From contig JABBBH010000016.1 in NCBI GenBank assembly GCA_018607525.1, positions 1 through 56,735 of the forward strand: a stretch of 56,735 nt of DNA, read 5' to 3'. A program made the position numbers and the translations under genes. The notes under the pieces are model-generated. The model was not told where the DNA came from. It was given only the letters and a program-made list of their open reading frames with translations, and searched no databases. Every line of letters begins with the position of its first letter. The stretch's first letter is position 1. Shown piece after piece: positions 50,268 to 56,735 of this stretch. Origin of the DNA: SAR92 clade bacterium. GTDB lineage: Bacteria; Pseudomonadota; Gammaproteobacteria; Pseudomonadales; Porticoccaceae.

Positions 50268-52304
50268 TTAATGTATGGACTTCGAATATTCTCTGGCTAA
50301 CAATGTAGCAGGAACCAGTAATAATAATAAGAATAAAAGTACCCAACGCCCAATATGCTTGCGTTGCTCTGCCATCGGCTCGGCAATGTAAACTAGGAAA
50401 TTTGTTATATCATAGGCTGCCTGATCGTATTCAGCTTCACTCATAGAGCCAGTTTCAATCAGCTTAAATTGGCCACAGGGATCATCCAGTAAATCTTCAC
50501 CGGTTAATAGATCACGCTTAATACCGCCATTAGCAGCAATTACAGCACCAGGAGCACATTCTTGCAGGCCCTGTAAATCAAGTAATGCATGGGGCATACC
50601 TACATCCTTATAAACCTTATTGTTAACGCCCAAAGGTCTTGTTGGATCAACATAGAAGTTTTTTAGATAGGTGTAAATCCACTCAGGTGAACGCGAACGT
50701 GCCACCAATGTTAAGTCGGGAGGTACCGCACCAAACCACTCTTTGGCACCATCAGCAGGCATAGCAATTGACATTAGATCACCAATTTTCTGACCGCTAA
50801 AAACTAGATTATCCATCATTAAGTCATGAGGGATTTTGAGATCGTCAGCAACCCGCTCCCATCTTGAGTACTTAAAAGAATGGCAACCCATGCAGTAGTT
50901 TACAGCGAGGTTAGCACCTCGCTGTAAGGATGGGTAATCAGTCAACTCTGCTGTAAACGGATCACAATCAATGGTACCGCAGGATTTTCCGCTTTCAGCA
51001 CCTACCGCTTTAATCGGCAGAACTACCATCAGAATCACTAGCAACAGTGCGCCCATAGATTTCCAGAAGCCCATACCGCCATTCATAGTGATACGATCTG
51101 GCTCTGGCTTAGTGGTTTCGTAACGGGTCCAGAAATAAATTCCAATAAAATAACCAAAGTATAGAAGCGTACAAATTTGAGCTAGTAGCGTACGACCTGG
51201 CGTCGGTGCCTTAACACCCAAGTATCCGAGGATAATGAAGCATGCAGCAAATACCAAAATAGCAATGCGGCTGATAATACCTTTGTAGCGGATTGAGCGT
51301 ACTGGGCTTCTATCTAACCATGGCAACACAAATAAAATTGCAATCGCCGCAGCCATGATAATAAAACCACCTAACTTGTCAGGAACCGCTCGCAACATTG
51401 AGTAGTAAGGCGTGAAATACCAAACCGGCGCAATATGCTCTGGGGTCTTGAGCGAGTTAGCAATTTCAAAGTTTGCATGCTCTAGGAAGTAACCGCCCAT
51501 TTCAGGCATAAAGAACAAAATCGCACAGAATACAAAGAAAAATACCACTAGAGGCGCTATCTTTGTGACTACGAAAAAGGGATAGAACGGAACACCATCA
51601 ATGGGGTTACCGGCCTTATCTTTATACTTTTTAATACTGACGCCATCAGGGTTATTAGAGCCCACATCATGAAGTGCAATAATATGCATAACTACCAGTG
51701 CCAAAAGAATAATTGGCATAGCAACAACGTGAAGCGCCATAAAGCGATTAAGAGTAATTCCAGAAATCAGATAATCACCACGAATCCACTGAACAATATC
51801 TTCGCCTACCACTGGGATAGCACCAAACAGGGAAATAATCACCTGAGCGCCCCAGTATGACATCTGACCCCATGGCAATACGTAACCCAAAAAGGCTTCA
51901 GCCATAAGTACGACATAGATGGTCATACCAAAGATCCACACCAGTTCTCGTGGCGCTTTGTAGGACCCATAAATTAGACCACGGAACATATGCAGATAGA
52001 CCACAATAAAGAAGGCCGAGGCCCCTGTAGAGTGGGCATAGCGAATTATCCAGCCTAGCTCGACATCTCGCATAATATATTCAACTGAGGCAAAAGCTTG
52101 CTCAGCTGAACCTTGATAGCTCATTAGCAACCAAATACCGGTTATTAACTGAACAACCAGAACTACCAGTGAAAAAATACCGAAGAGATACCAAAAGTTA
52201 AAGTTTTTTGGCGCATAGTATTCCGCCATATGACGATTCCACTCACGCTTAAGCGTGGGCATGCGTGAATCAAGCCATGCTGCGAATCCAGTTTCTTTGC
52301 TCAT
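50268..52304 (-). CDS. petB: Fused cytochrome b / cytochrome c1 of the bc1 complex
   Basis: One 678-residue reading frame holds two bc1 subunits normally made from petB and petC. Residues 1 to about 405 are cytochrome b, with about eight to nine membrane helices, haem ligands His91, His105, His192 and His207, and the Qo-site motif PVWY near 293-296. A signal-peptide-like stretch follows at about 415-435 (MGALLLVILMVVLPIKAVGA), then cytochrome c1 with the haem motif CMGCH at 470-474, an axial methionine candidate in DVGMPHALL, and a C-terminal membrane anchor. I see no stop, frameshift or internal ribosome site between the parts. It is coupled to petA by a one-base overlap. A related fusion, fbcH of Bradyrhizobium, is cleaved after synthesis. 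Confidence 0.95.
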   Translation of the reverse strand: MSKETGFAAWLDSRMPTLKREWNRHMAEYYAPKNFNFWYLFGIFSLVVLVVQLITGIWLLMSYQGSAEQAFASVEYIMRDVELGWIIRYAHSTGASAFFIVVYLHMFRGLIYGSYKAPRELVWIFGMTIYVVLMAEAFLGYVLPWGQMSYWGAQVIISLFGAIPVVGEDIVQWIRGDYLISGITLNRFMALHVVAMPIILLALVVMHIIALHDVGSNNPDGVSIKKYKDKAGNPIDGVPFYPFFVVTKIAPLVVFFFVFCAILFFMPEMGGYFLEHANFEIANSLKTPEHIAPVWYFTPYYSMLRAVPDKLGGFIIMAAAIAILFVLPWLDRSPVRSIRYKGIISRIAILVFAACFIILGYLGVKAPTPGRTLLAQICTLLYFGYFIGIYFWTRYETTKPEPDRITMNGGMGFWKSMGALLLVILMVVLPIKAVGAESGKSCGTIDCDPFTAELTDYPSLQRGANLAVNYCMGCHSFKYSRWERVADDLKIPHDLMMDNLVFSGQKIGDLMSIAMPADGAKEWFGAVPPDLTLVARSRSPEWIYTYLKNFYVDPTRPLGVNNKVYKDVGMPHALLDLQGLQECAPGAVIAANGGIKRDLLTGEDLLDDPCGQFKLIETGSMSEAEYDQAAYDITNFLVYIAEPMAEQRKHIGRWVLLFLLLLLVPATLLAREYSKSIH

Positions 52305-52909
52305 TACGCCACCTCCGAGTCTATACCAATAATCAATACATCATCCGACTCATAAGTATGCGGAGGAATCTCTAAATTTGTCGGCGCAGGTACGCCAGCA
52401 AAAACTCGGCCAGACATATCAAAGGTAGAACCATGACAGGGGCAGAAGAATCCACCCAACCAGGAATCACCGCCTAAATCAGCAGCACCTACATCAGGTC
52501 TGTACATTGGTGCACAGCCCAGGTGTGTGCATAGGCCGACCAACACTAAAACCTCTTCTTTGCCTTCTTGAGCGCGCGCAGAGCCACTCACATAACCTGG
52601 CTGTTTAGCACTGGCTGAATTAGCATCTTTTAATGAGTTAGCATCAATACCGTCAATTGCCGCTAGTGACTCTTGCGTTCGACGTACGATGTATACTGGT
52701 TTTCCTCGCCATTCAACAACGAGTCTTCCGCCAGCTTCTAACTGGGCAATATTGACCTTTACAGGTGCACCAGCTGCTTTAGCTTTTGCACTGGGCTGCC
52801 ATGAGGCTACAAAGGGTACGGCTGCACCCACAATACCAGCTCCACCGACAACACCTGTGGCTCCCAATAAAAATTTACGACGACTTTGGTTGACACCGTC
52901 ATTGCTCAT
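52304..52909 (-). CDS. petA: Ubiquinol-cytochrome c reductase Rieske Fe-S subunit
   Basis: Iron-sulfur subunit of the bc1 complex that moves electrons from quinol to cytochrome c1. From the ATG at 52909 it has 201 residues: a twin-arginine-type N-terminus (SRRKFLLGATGVV) with one membrane anchor, and the Rieske domain with cluster motifs CTHLGC and CPCHGS. The start has GGGAGAG six bases upstream. The frame continues 52 codons further upstream, but those residues run across the promoter and are rejected. It is followed by the fused b/c1 gene. Confidence 0.97.
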   Translation of the reverse strand: MSNDGVNQSRRKFLLGATGVVGGAGIVGAAVPFVASWQPSAKAKAAGAPVKVNIAQLEAGGRLVVEWRGKPVYIVRRTQESLAAIDGIDANSLKDANSASAKQPGYVSGSARAQEGKEEVLVLVGLCTHLGCAPMYRPDVGAADLGGDSWLGGFFCPCHGSTFDMSGRVFAGVPAPTNLEIPPHTYESDDVLIIGIDSEVA

Positions 52910-52975
52910 GACGCTCTCCCTTACTAAATTTGTATGTAGATCGCAGCAGAATGCGCGACGTTTTTGGTGCGCGGA

Positions 52976-53004
52976 ATTATACGATAAAAGGTTTTTTTTG
53001 GCAA
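52976..53004 (-). promoter_or_regulatory. petA-petB/C promoter
   Basis: On the minus strand TTGCCA (52999-53004) and a perfect TATAAT (52976-52981) are separated by exactly 17 bases. It lies downstream of the rpsI terminator, so the bc1 genes have their own promoter with a leader of about 60 bases. Eleven of twelve consensus bases match. Confidence 0.75.
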
Positions 53005-53049
53005 TACTGCCATTCAGTGCAAAATAGCTAAGTGACTGTTTTTTAGGCG

Positions 53050-53081
53050 AAAAAAAACCCGACAAATTTGCCGGGTTTTTT
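53050..53081 (-). terminator. Terminator after rpsI
   Basis: On the minus strand a CCCGGCA/TGTCGGG stem (53058-53075, one G-T pair) is followed by eight T residues. The plus strand also ends in a T run, so it could work in both directions. It closes the rplM-rpsI operon 21 bases after the rpsI stop. Confidence 0.85.
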
Positions 53082-53095
53082 GGAAAACGTAAAAA

Positions 53096-53488
53096 TTAAC
53101 GTTTGGAGAACTGTGGGCGTTTTCTCGCCTTATGCAAACCAACCTTTTTACGCTCAACTTGACGAGCATCTCGGGTCAAGAATCCAGCTTTACGCAATGG
53201 AGAACGAAGACCTTCGTCATATTCTACCAAAGCTCTAGCAATACCGTGACGGATTGCACCGGCTTGACCAAAGTTACCACCACCGGCAACTGAGATTTTA
53301 ACGTCGAATTTATCAGCAAGATCAACTACGTCAAATGGTTGACGTACAATCATTCTTGCAACTTCACGACCAAAGTATTTATCCAAAGAAAGATTGTTAA
53401 CTTGAATCTCACCCTTGCCGCTTTTCAAAAATACACGTGCCGCTGATGTTTTACGTCGGCCAGTGCCGTAATATTGAGTATCTGCCAT
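53096..53488 (-). CDS. rpsI: 30S ribosomal protein S9
   Basis: Small-subunit ribosomal protein whose C-terminal tail contacts the P-site tRNA. The 130 residues equal the E. coli length, begin with [16 protein letters not shown], contain [19 protein letters not shown] and end in the basic tail KRPQFSKR. It lies 12 bases after rplM and is followed by a strong terminator. Confidence 0.98.
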   Translation of the reverse strand: MADTQYYGTGRRKTSAARVFLKSGKGEIQVNNLSLDKYFGREVARMIVRQPFDVVDLADKFDVKISVAGGGNFGQAGAIRHGIARALVEYDEGLRSPLRKAGFLTRDARQVERKKVGLHKARKRPQFSKR

Positions 53489-53500
53489 GATTTCTTTCCG

Positions 53501-53929
53501 TTACAGTTCTAGTGTCTGTGGCTGTTGTGCCGCATGTGGGTGCTCTGAGCCAACATAGATCTTTAGCTTTCTGAACATCTCACGTCCTAATGGACCCTTA
53601 GGTAACATACCTTTGACCGCTGACTGAAGCGCACGCTCTGGTGCTTTCTCCATCAACTTTTCAAAAGTAATATCCTTGATTCCACCAGGATATCCCGTGT
53701 GAGAGTAATAAATTTTCTTGGTGGCTTTGTTACCAGTAACCGTCACTTTGTCTGCATTGATAATAACGATGTAATCGCCGGTATCAACATGTGGGGTGTA
53801 TTCTGGCTTATGTTTGCCACGCAACCTAGACGCAACTTCGGTCGCTAAACGGCCAAGAGTCTTATCGGCCGCATCAACAATGTACCAATCGCGTTCTACT
53901 GATTCTGCTTTTGCACTATACGTTTTCAT
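53501..53929 (-). CDS. rplM: 50S ribosomal protein L13
   Basis: Early-assembling large-subunit protein. The 142 residues equal the E. coli length and carry [20 protein letters not shown], the [16 protein letters not shown] loop and [18 protein letters not shown]. In E. coli L13 represses its own mRNA through the leader; the leader here contains a small hairpin that might do the same. The gene is transcribed with rpsI from the promoter at 53972-54000. Confidence 0.98.
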   Translation of the reverse strand: MKTYSAKAESVERDWYIVDAADKTLGRLATEVASRLRGKHKPEYTPHVDTGDYIVIINADKVTVTGNKATKKIYYSHTGYPGGIKDITFEKLMEKAPERALQSAVKGMLPKGPLGREMFRKLKIYVGSEHPHAAQQPQTLEL

Positions 53930-53945
53930 TAGTTCCTGCCTGAAC

Positions 53946-54000
53946 TTGGGCTATCCCAAAAAAGGGGGCGAATTGTAAAGAGCATAGTGCGCTATTACAA
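53946..54000 (-). promoter_or_regulatory. rplM-rpsI promoter and leader hairpin
   Basis: On the minus strand TTGTAA (53995-54000) and TACAAT (53972-53977) are spaced by exactly 17 bases. The short leader then contains TTGGG-ATAG-CCCAA (53946-53959), a five-base-pair hairpin just before the ribosome-binding site. Position suits control by a ribosomal protein, but no known L13 site could be matched by eye. Confidence 0.55.
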
Positions 54001-54102
54001 GTACTGATTGATCTAAAAATCAATTTTTTTACATATGTTTCGAAATAACCTTTTATTTCCTGCCCTTTAAGCAGATTTAAACCGCAATAAAAAACTCGCA
54101 AA

Positions 54103-55218
54103 CTACTCAGAGCGGTGCGCTCGAGAGAGAAATTCCGCAGTTTGCATCTCTATAAGTCGACTTTTTGTACGCTCAAACTCAAATACCAATTTAGACCCCT
54201 GATAAAGAGTTTCTATAGGCTGGTCTGCCGAGATCACTAAATTTACGTTGCGATCATAAAATTCATCCACCAAATTAATAAATCGACGTGTCGAATCGTC
54301 TTTTTCTTTATTCAGGGTTGGGATATTAGAAATGACCACGGCATGATATTCGCAAGAAAGATCAATGTAATCATTCTGACTACGAGGACCCTCACAGATA
54401 GCTTTGAAATCAAACCAAATAACATCTGAGCTTTTTGCGATCACAGGAATATCTCTGCCCGCAATAGTGACTTCTGAATTCTCTATTAAAGTGCTTTTAT
54501 CTGCCACCAAAGAATGAAAAATACTTTCAATTGCATTGCAACTCGAATCACTTAGCGGCTGATGATATAACGAATTGCTAGTCAGGGTTCGTAAGCGATA
54601 ATCAGTGCCACCATCCACATTAATCACCTGGCAACGCCTGTTAATTAACTCAATAGCGGGAAGGAAGCGCTGCCGTTGCAAGCCATTCTTATACAGCTTA
54701 TTAGGCTCTACATTTGAGGTTGCAACAAGGCAAACACCCCGAGCAAATAAAGCCTCAAATAATGTTCCCAATAGCATTGCATCAGTGATATCACTGACAA
54801 AAAACTCATCAAAACAGATCACCAGCGTTTCACTGGCAATTTTATCTGCTACTTTTTCTAATGGATTGGCATGCCCTTTAAATTCATCGAGCTCTGCATG
54901 AACTCTGCGCATAAAACGATGAAAATGAATACGCAACTTTGATTCAAAGGGCAGGCTTTCAAAAAAATTATCCATCAGGTAGGTTTTGCCGCGACCGACG
55001 CCGCCCCATAAATAAAGCCCGAGTACCGGATTATTTTTTTTGCGCTTTATGATGCGCTTTATTTTACTAGCGAAGCTTGTGTCTCGCCTGTGGTTATAGG
55101 CAGCCACCAACCGAAAATACAATGTATCTAGATGATCCACAGCCAGCTTCTGAGCTTTGTCTGCAACAAAGCCCTCGCGTTTTAAATCTGAACCGTAGCG
55201 CTGTTTTGGAGTTGTCAT
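54103..55218 (-). CDS. zapE: Cell division ATPase ZapE (AFG1 family)
   Basis: ATPase that in E. coli associates with the FtsZ ring, especially under low oxygen. The 371 residues contain the family Walker A YLWGGVGRGKTYLMDNFF, Walker B ICFDEFFVSDI, the sensor ATSNVEPNKLYKNGLQR, and a late WFDFKAICEGPRSQNDY motif. Length is typical. It is divergent from zapG and next to rplM, the same cluster as in E. coli. Confidence 0.96.
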   Translation of the reverse strand: MTTPKQRYGSDLKREGFVADKAQKLAVDHLDTLYFRLVAAYNHRRDTSFASKIKRIIKRKKNNPVLGLYLWGGVGRGKTYLMDNFFESLPFESKLRIHFHRFMRRVHAELDEFKGHANPLEKVADKIASETLVICFDEFFVSDITDAMLLGTLFEALFARGVCLVATSNVEPNKLYKNGLQRQRFLPAIELINRRCQVINVDGGTDYRLRTLTSNSLYHQPLSDSSCNAIESIFHSLVADKSTLIENSEVTIAGRDIPVIAKSSDVIWFDFKAICEGPRSQNDYIDLSCEYHAVVISNIPTLNKEKDDSTRRFINLVDEFYDRNVNLVISADQPIETLYQGSKLVFEFERTKSRLIEMQTAEFLSRAHRSE

Positions 55219-55412
55219 TGAATTGGAAAAAAATTAGACAAACTGCACTCTACCTATCCATGATCTGCAAAACAACCCGCAATAAGATTAATTTGCGCCC
55301 TTAAATAAGCTGTAGAATACTCTTTGCACTAGCAAATTAGCCTATAAGGCTCTATATTGGGGTACAATATTGAGCAGCAATATGTTCAGTGATAAGTATT
55401 TTAGAGGGCAGT

Positions 55413-55937
55413 ATGAGTACGTTAACAATTATTATTACAGCAGCGACATTCTTTCTTATTGGGGCAGGCATAGGCCATCTCTTTGCACGCAAGAATCAAG
55501 CAGGCGATCATTCAGTACAGGATTTGGAAAAAAAACTGGCACAATCCGAACGTCAGCTAAAAAGATATCAGCAAGAAGTCACCGAGCATTTTTTAAAGGT
55601 ATCTCACCTCACTACGAGCATGTCACAAAGTTATCGTCAAATTCACGAGCACATAGCTACGAGCGCAATTAGATTGGCAAGCCCAGAAATTGGACGCCAA
55701 CTCCTCAAATCCGGCGGCTCGGATCTAAATTTAACCGATGAAGACGGCAAGCCTTTAATTAATCCTGAAGATGTTCAACCACCCAGAGATTACGCGCCTA
55801 AGGTACCTGGTGGCATCTTAAGCGAAGACTATGGTCTTAGTGAAAATGAAGCTAAAAAAGCCTCACCTGATCGTCCAGAGGTAGATCCTGAGGCAGTTGA
55901 TGAGGAAGACGATGATCCAACCAGCAAGGTGATTTAA
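55413..55937 (+). CDS. zapG: YhcB/ZapG family membrane protein (DUF1043)
   Basis: Inner-membrane coiled-coil protein that links cell division and cell-wall synthesis in enterobacteria. From the ATG at 55413 it has 174 residues: one N-terminal membrane helix (IIITAATFFLIGAGIGHLFA), a coiled coil (LEKKLAQSERQLKRYQQEV), the family's VTEHFLKVSHLTTSMSQSYR, and an acidic disordered tail. GAGGG just upstream supports this start; a GTG eight codons earlier is possible. The stop lies in the loop of a small hairpin. Confidence 0.93.
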   Translation: MSTLTIIITAATFFLIGAGIGHLFARKNQAGDHSVQDLEKKLAQSERQLKRYQQEVTEHFLKVSHLTTSMSQSYRQIHEHIATSAIRLASPEIGRQLLKSGGSDLNLTDEDGKPLINPEDVQPPRDYAPKVPGGILSEDYGLSENEAKKASPDRPEVDPEAVDEEDDDPTSKVI

Positions 55938-55946
55938 AACCTTGCT
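55923..55946 (+). terminator. Hairpin across the zapG stop codon
   Basis: AGCAAGGT (55923-55930) pairs perfectly with ACCTTGCT (55939-55946); the zapG stop codon is in the loop. There is no T run after it, so it may be an mRNA-end structure rather than a real terminator before comF. Confidence 0.3.
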
Positions 55947-55969
55947 TCAAAGGGAGATACAAAGACAGG

Positions 55970-56735
55970 ATGTCAGTATCATTTAACAGCCAATTATTTT
56001 TTAAGATTGCATTAAAAAAAATTAAACATCAGCTTTTACCGAGTCGTTGCTCTCTCTGTCTCGAGCCACTCTTGCTAGCACAGGACCTGTATTGCCTAAA
56101 CTGTGAAACAAGCTTACCTTACATAGATCAAGCCTGTGTCCGCTGCTCCGAACCACTCCCCCATTCAAGCACCTGCCCTAATTGCCAAAAAAATCCACCC
56201 TATTTCAGCCGTTGCATTGCGCTTTGCGACTATCAATACCCTATTTCCACCGCGCTAAAAAATATCAAGCAAACACTCCATGCCCCTGAGACTAAAAAAT
56301 TAAGTGCGTTATTAGCAAAACGTTTAAAGCGAGTCTATAGAGCGCAGACATTGCCCAGCATAGTTATTCCAATACCGGCACACCCCCTCAAGATTCTGCG
56401 ACGGGGATTTAATCAAAGCGCGTTAATTGCTCACCGCCTTTGCTGCGAGCTGAGCATGACTCATTTACATCAGAATGTTTGCTATCGTACGAAACTGGGC
56501 AAGCCGCAAAAATCTCAAAATCGCGCACAACGATTAAAGCTTTTATCTGATAACTTTGCTGTTCGAAATGCAGACCTAATTGAAGGAAAATCACTAGCGA
56601 TTGTTGACGATATTATTACCACGGGCGCTACAGCTAATGCCCTGAGTAAATGTCTTGTGCAAGCAGGTGCAAAATCAGTGGATTTATGGTGTATTGCAAA
56701 AACAAGCTGGCATAATCAGTCCAGCTCGATCAAAA
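55970..56735 (+). CDS. comF: ComF family protein, cut by right edge
   Basis: Open reading frame from the ATG at 55970 that runs off the right edge without a stop; about 255 residues are visible. The N-terminal part has cysteine pairs typical of the ComF double zinc finger (CSLCLEP, YCLNC, CVRCSEP, CPNC). The C-terminal part is a phosphoribosyltransferase-like domain with IPIPAHPLKILRRGFNQS and the PRPP-binding loop LAIVDDIITTGATANAL. ComF relatives act in DNA uptake or later processing of taken-up DNA, and in E. coli (GntX) in other roles, so the function is not fixed. In gammaproteobacteria it usually adjoins bio genes; here it follows zapG after 32 bases. Only the last few residues are likely missing. 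Confidence 0.92.
   Translation, partial: MSVSFNSQLFFKIALKKIKHQLLPSRCSLCLEPLLLAQDLYCLNCETSLPYIDQACVRCSEPLPHSSTCPNCQKNPPYFSRCIALCDYQYPISTALKNIKQTLHAPETKKLSALLAKRLKRVYRAQTLPSIVIPIPAHPLKILRRGFNQSALIAHRLCCELSMTHLHQNVCYRTKLGKPQKSQNRAQRLKLLSDNFAVRNADLIEGKSLAIVDDIITTGATANALSKCLVQAGAKSVDLWCIAKTSWHNQSSSIK

Noticed and set aside
52910-53065. N-terminal extension of petA
   Set aside because: The frame remains open by chance through the petA promoter and touches the rpsI terminator; the strong ribosome site at the ATG at 52909 decides the start.

Overview
The window looks like chromosome from a gammaproteobacterium near the Pseudomonadales/Cellvibrionales branch, plausibly a marine one. The reasoning is gene order: guaB-guaA, the ndk-rlmN-ispG-hisS-yfgM-bamB-der block, a full isc operon, arsC-wrbA-DUF2069-hda-DUF2066-purM-purN-DUF3108, apbC/metG, rsxABCDGE, rsmI/lpoA-yraN-diaA-dolP, and zapG/zapE-rplM-rpsI-petA-petB/C-sspA-sspB follow the layout known from Pseudomonas and partly from E. 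coli. No rRNA, tRNA, CRISPR array or complete insertion sequence was seen. No gap between genes exceeds 300 bases.

Layout. Bases 1-2850 are accessory DNA: the end of a serine recombinase, an unknown Ser/Asp/Asn-rich lipoprotein and a tyrosine integrase lying against the 3' end of guaA, a known integration site for genomic islands. From 2851 on everything is backbone. 2851-8876 holds guaA, guaB, xseA and der. 8938-14887 runs leftward as ndk-rlmN-ispG-hisS-yfgM-bamB; pilF and rodZ, usual between rlmN and ispG, are absent here. 15022-20506 is iscR-iscS-iscU-iscA-hscB-hscA-fdx-iscX under a clear IscR-type promoter, with trmJ upstream. 21531-31981 carries suhB, a TlpA-like lipoprotein, arsC-wrbA-DUF2069-sppA, hda/DUF2066, purM-purN, DUF3108-DUF3014 and dcd. 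32060-40499 is apbC divergent from metG, then the six-gene Rsx/Rnf electron-transport operon. 40570-47905 contains argG, pyrC-rnt, rsmI and lpoA-yraN-diaA-dolP. 47911-56735 contains a thiolase, sspB-sspA, the cytochrome bc1 genes, rpsI-rplM, zapE, zapG and a comF gene cut by the right edge.

How the genes work together. Most are housekeeping: guanine nucleotide synthesis (guaAB), purine steps (purMN), pyrimidine steps (pyrC, dcd, ndk), Fe-S cluster assembly (isc, apbC) feeding many Fe-S clients in the same window (IspG, RlmN, RsxB/C, Rieske protein), envelope assembly (bamB, yfgM, lpoA, dolP, zapG), replication control (hda, diaA) and respiration (bc1, Rsx).

The points most worth a second look are: cytochrome b and cytochrome c1 encoded as one 678-residue reading frame; the island edge at guaA with paired TGTGAAA repeats in front of its integrase; the missing pilF-rodZ; a DiaA-like SIS protein with an altered sugar-phosphate-binding segment; and der starting directly after a terminator-like hairpin without a Shine-Dalgarno sequence. 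I did not find a wholly new multi-gene system; the accessory DNA that might hold one continues beyond the left edge.
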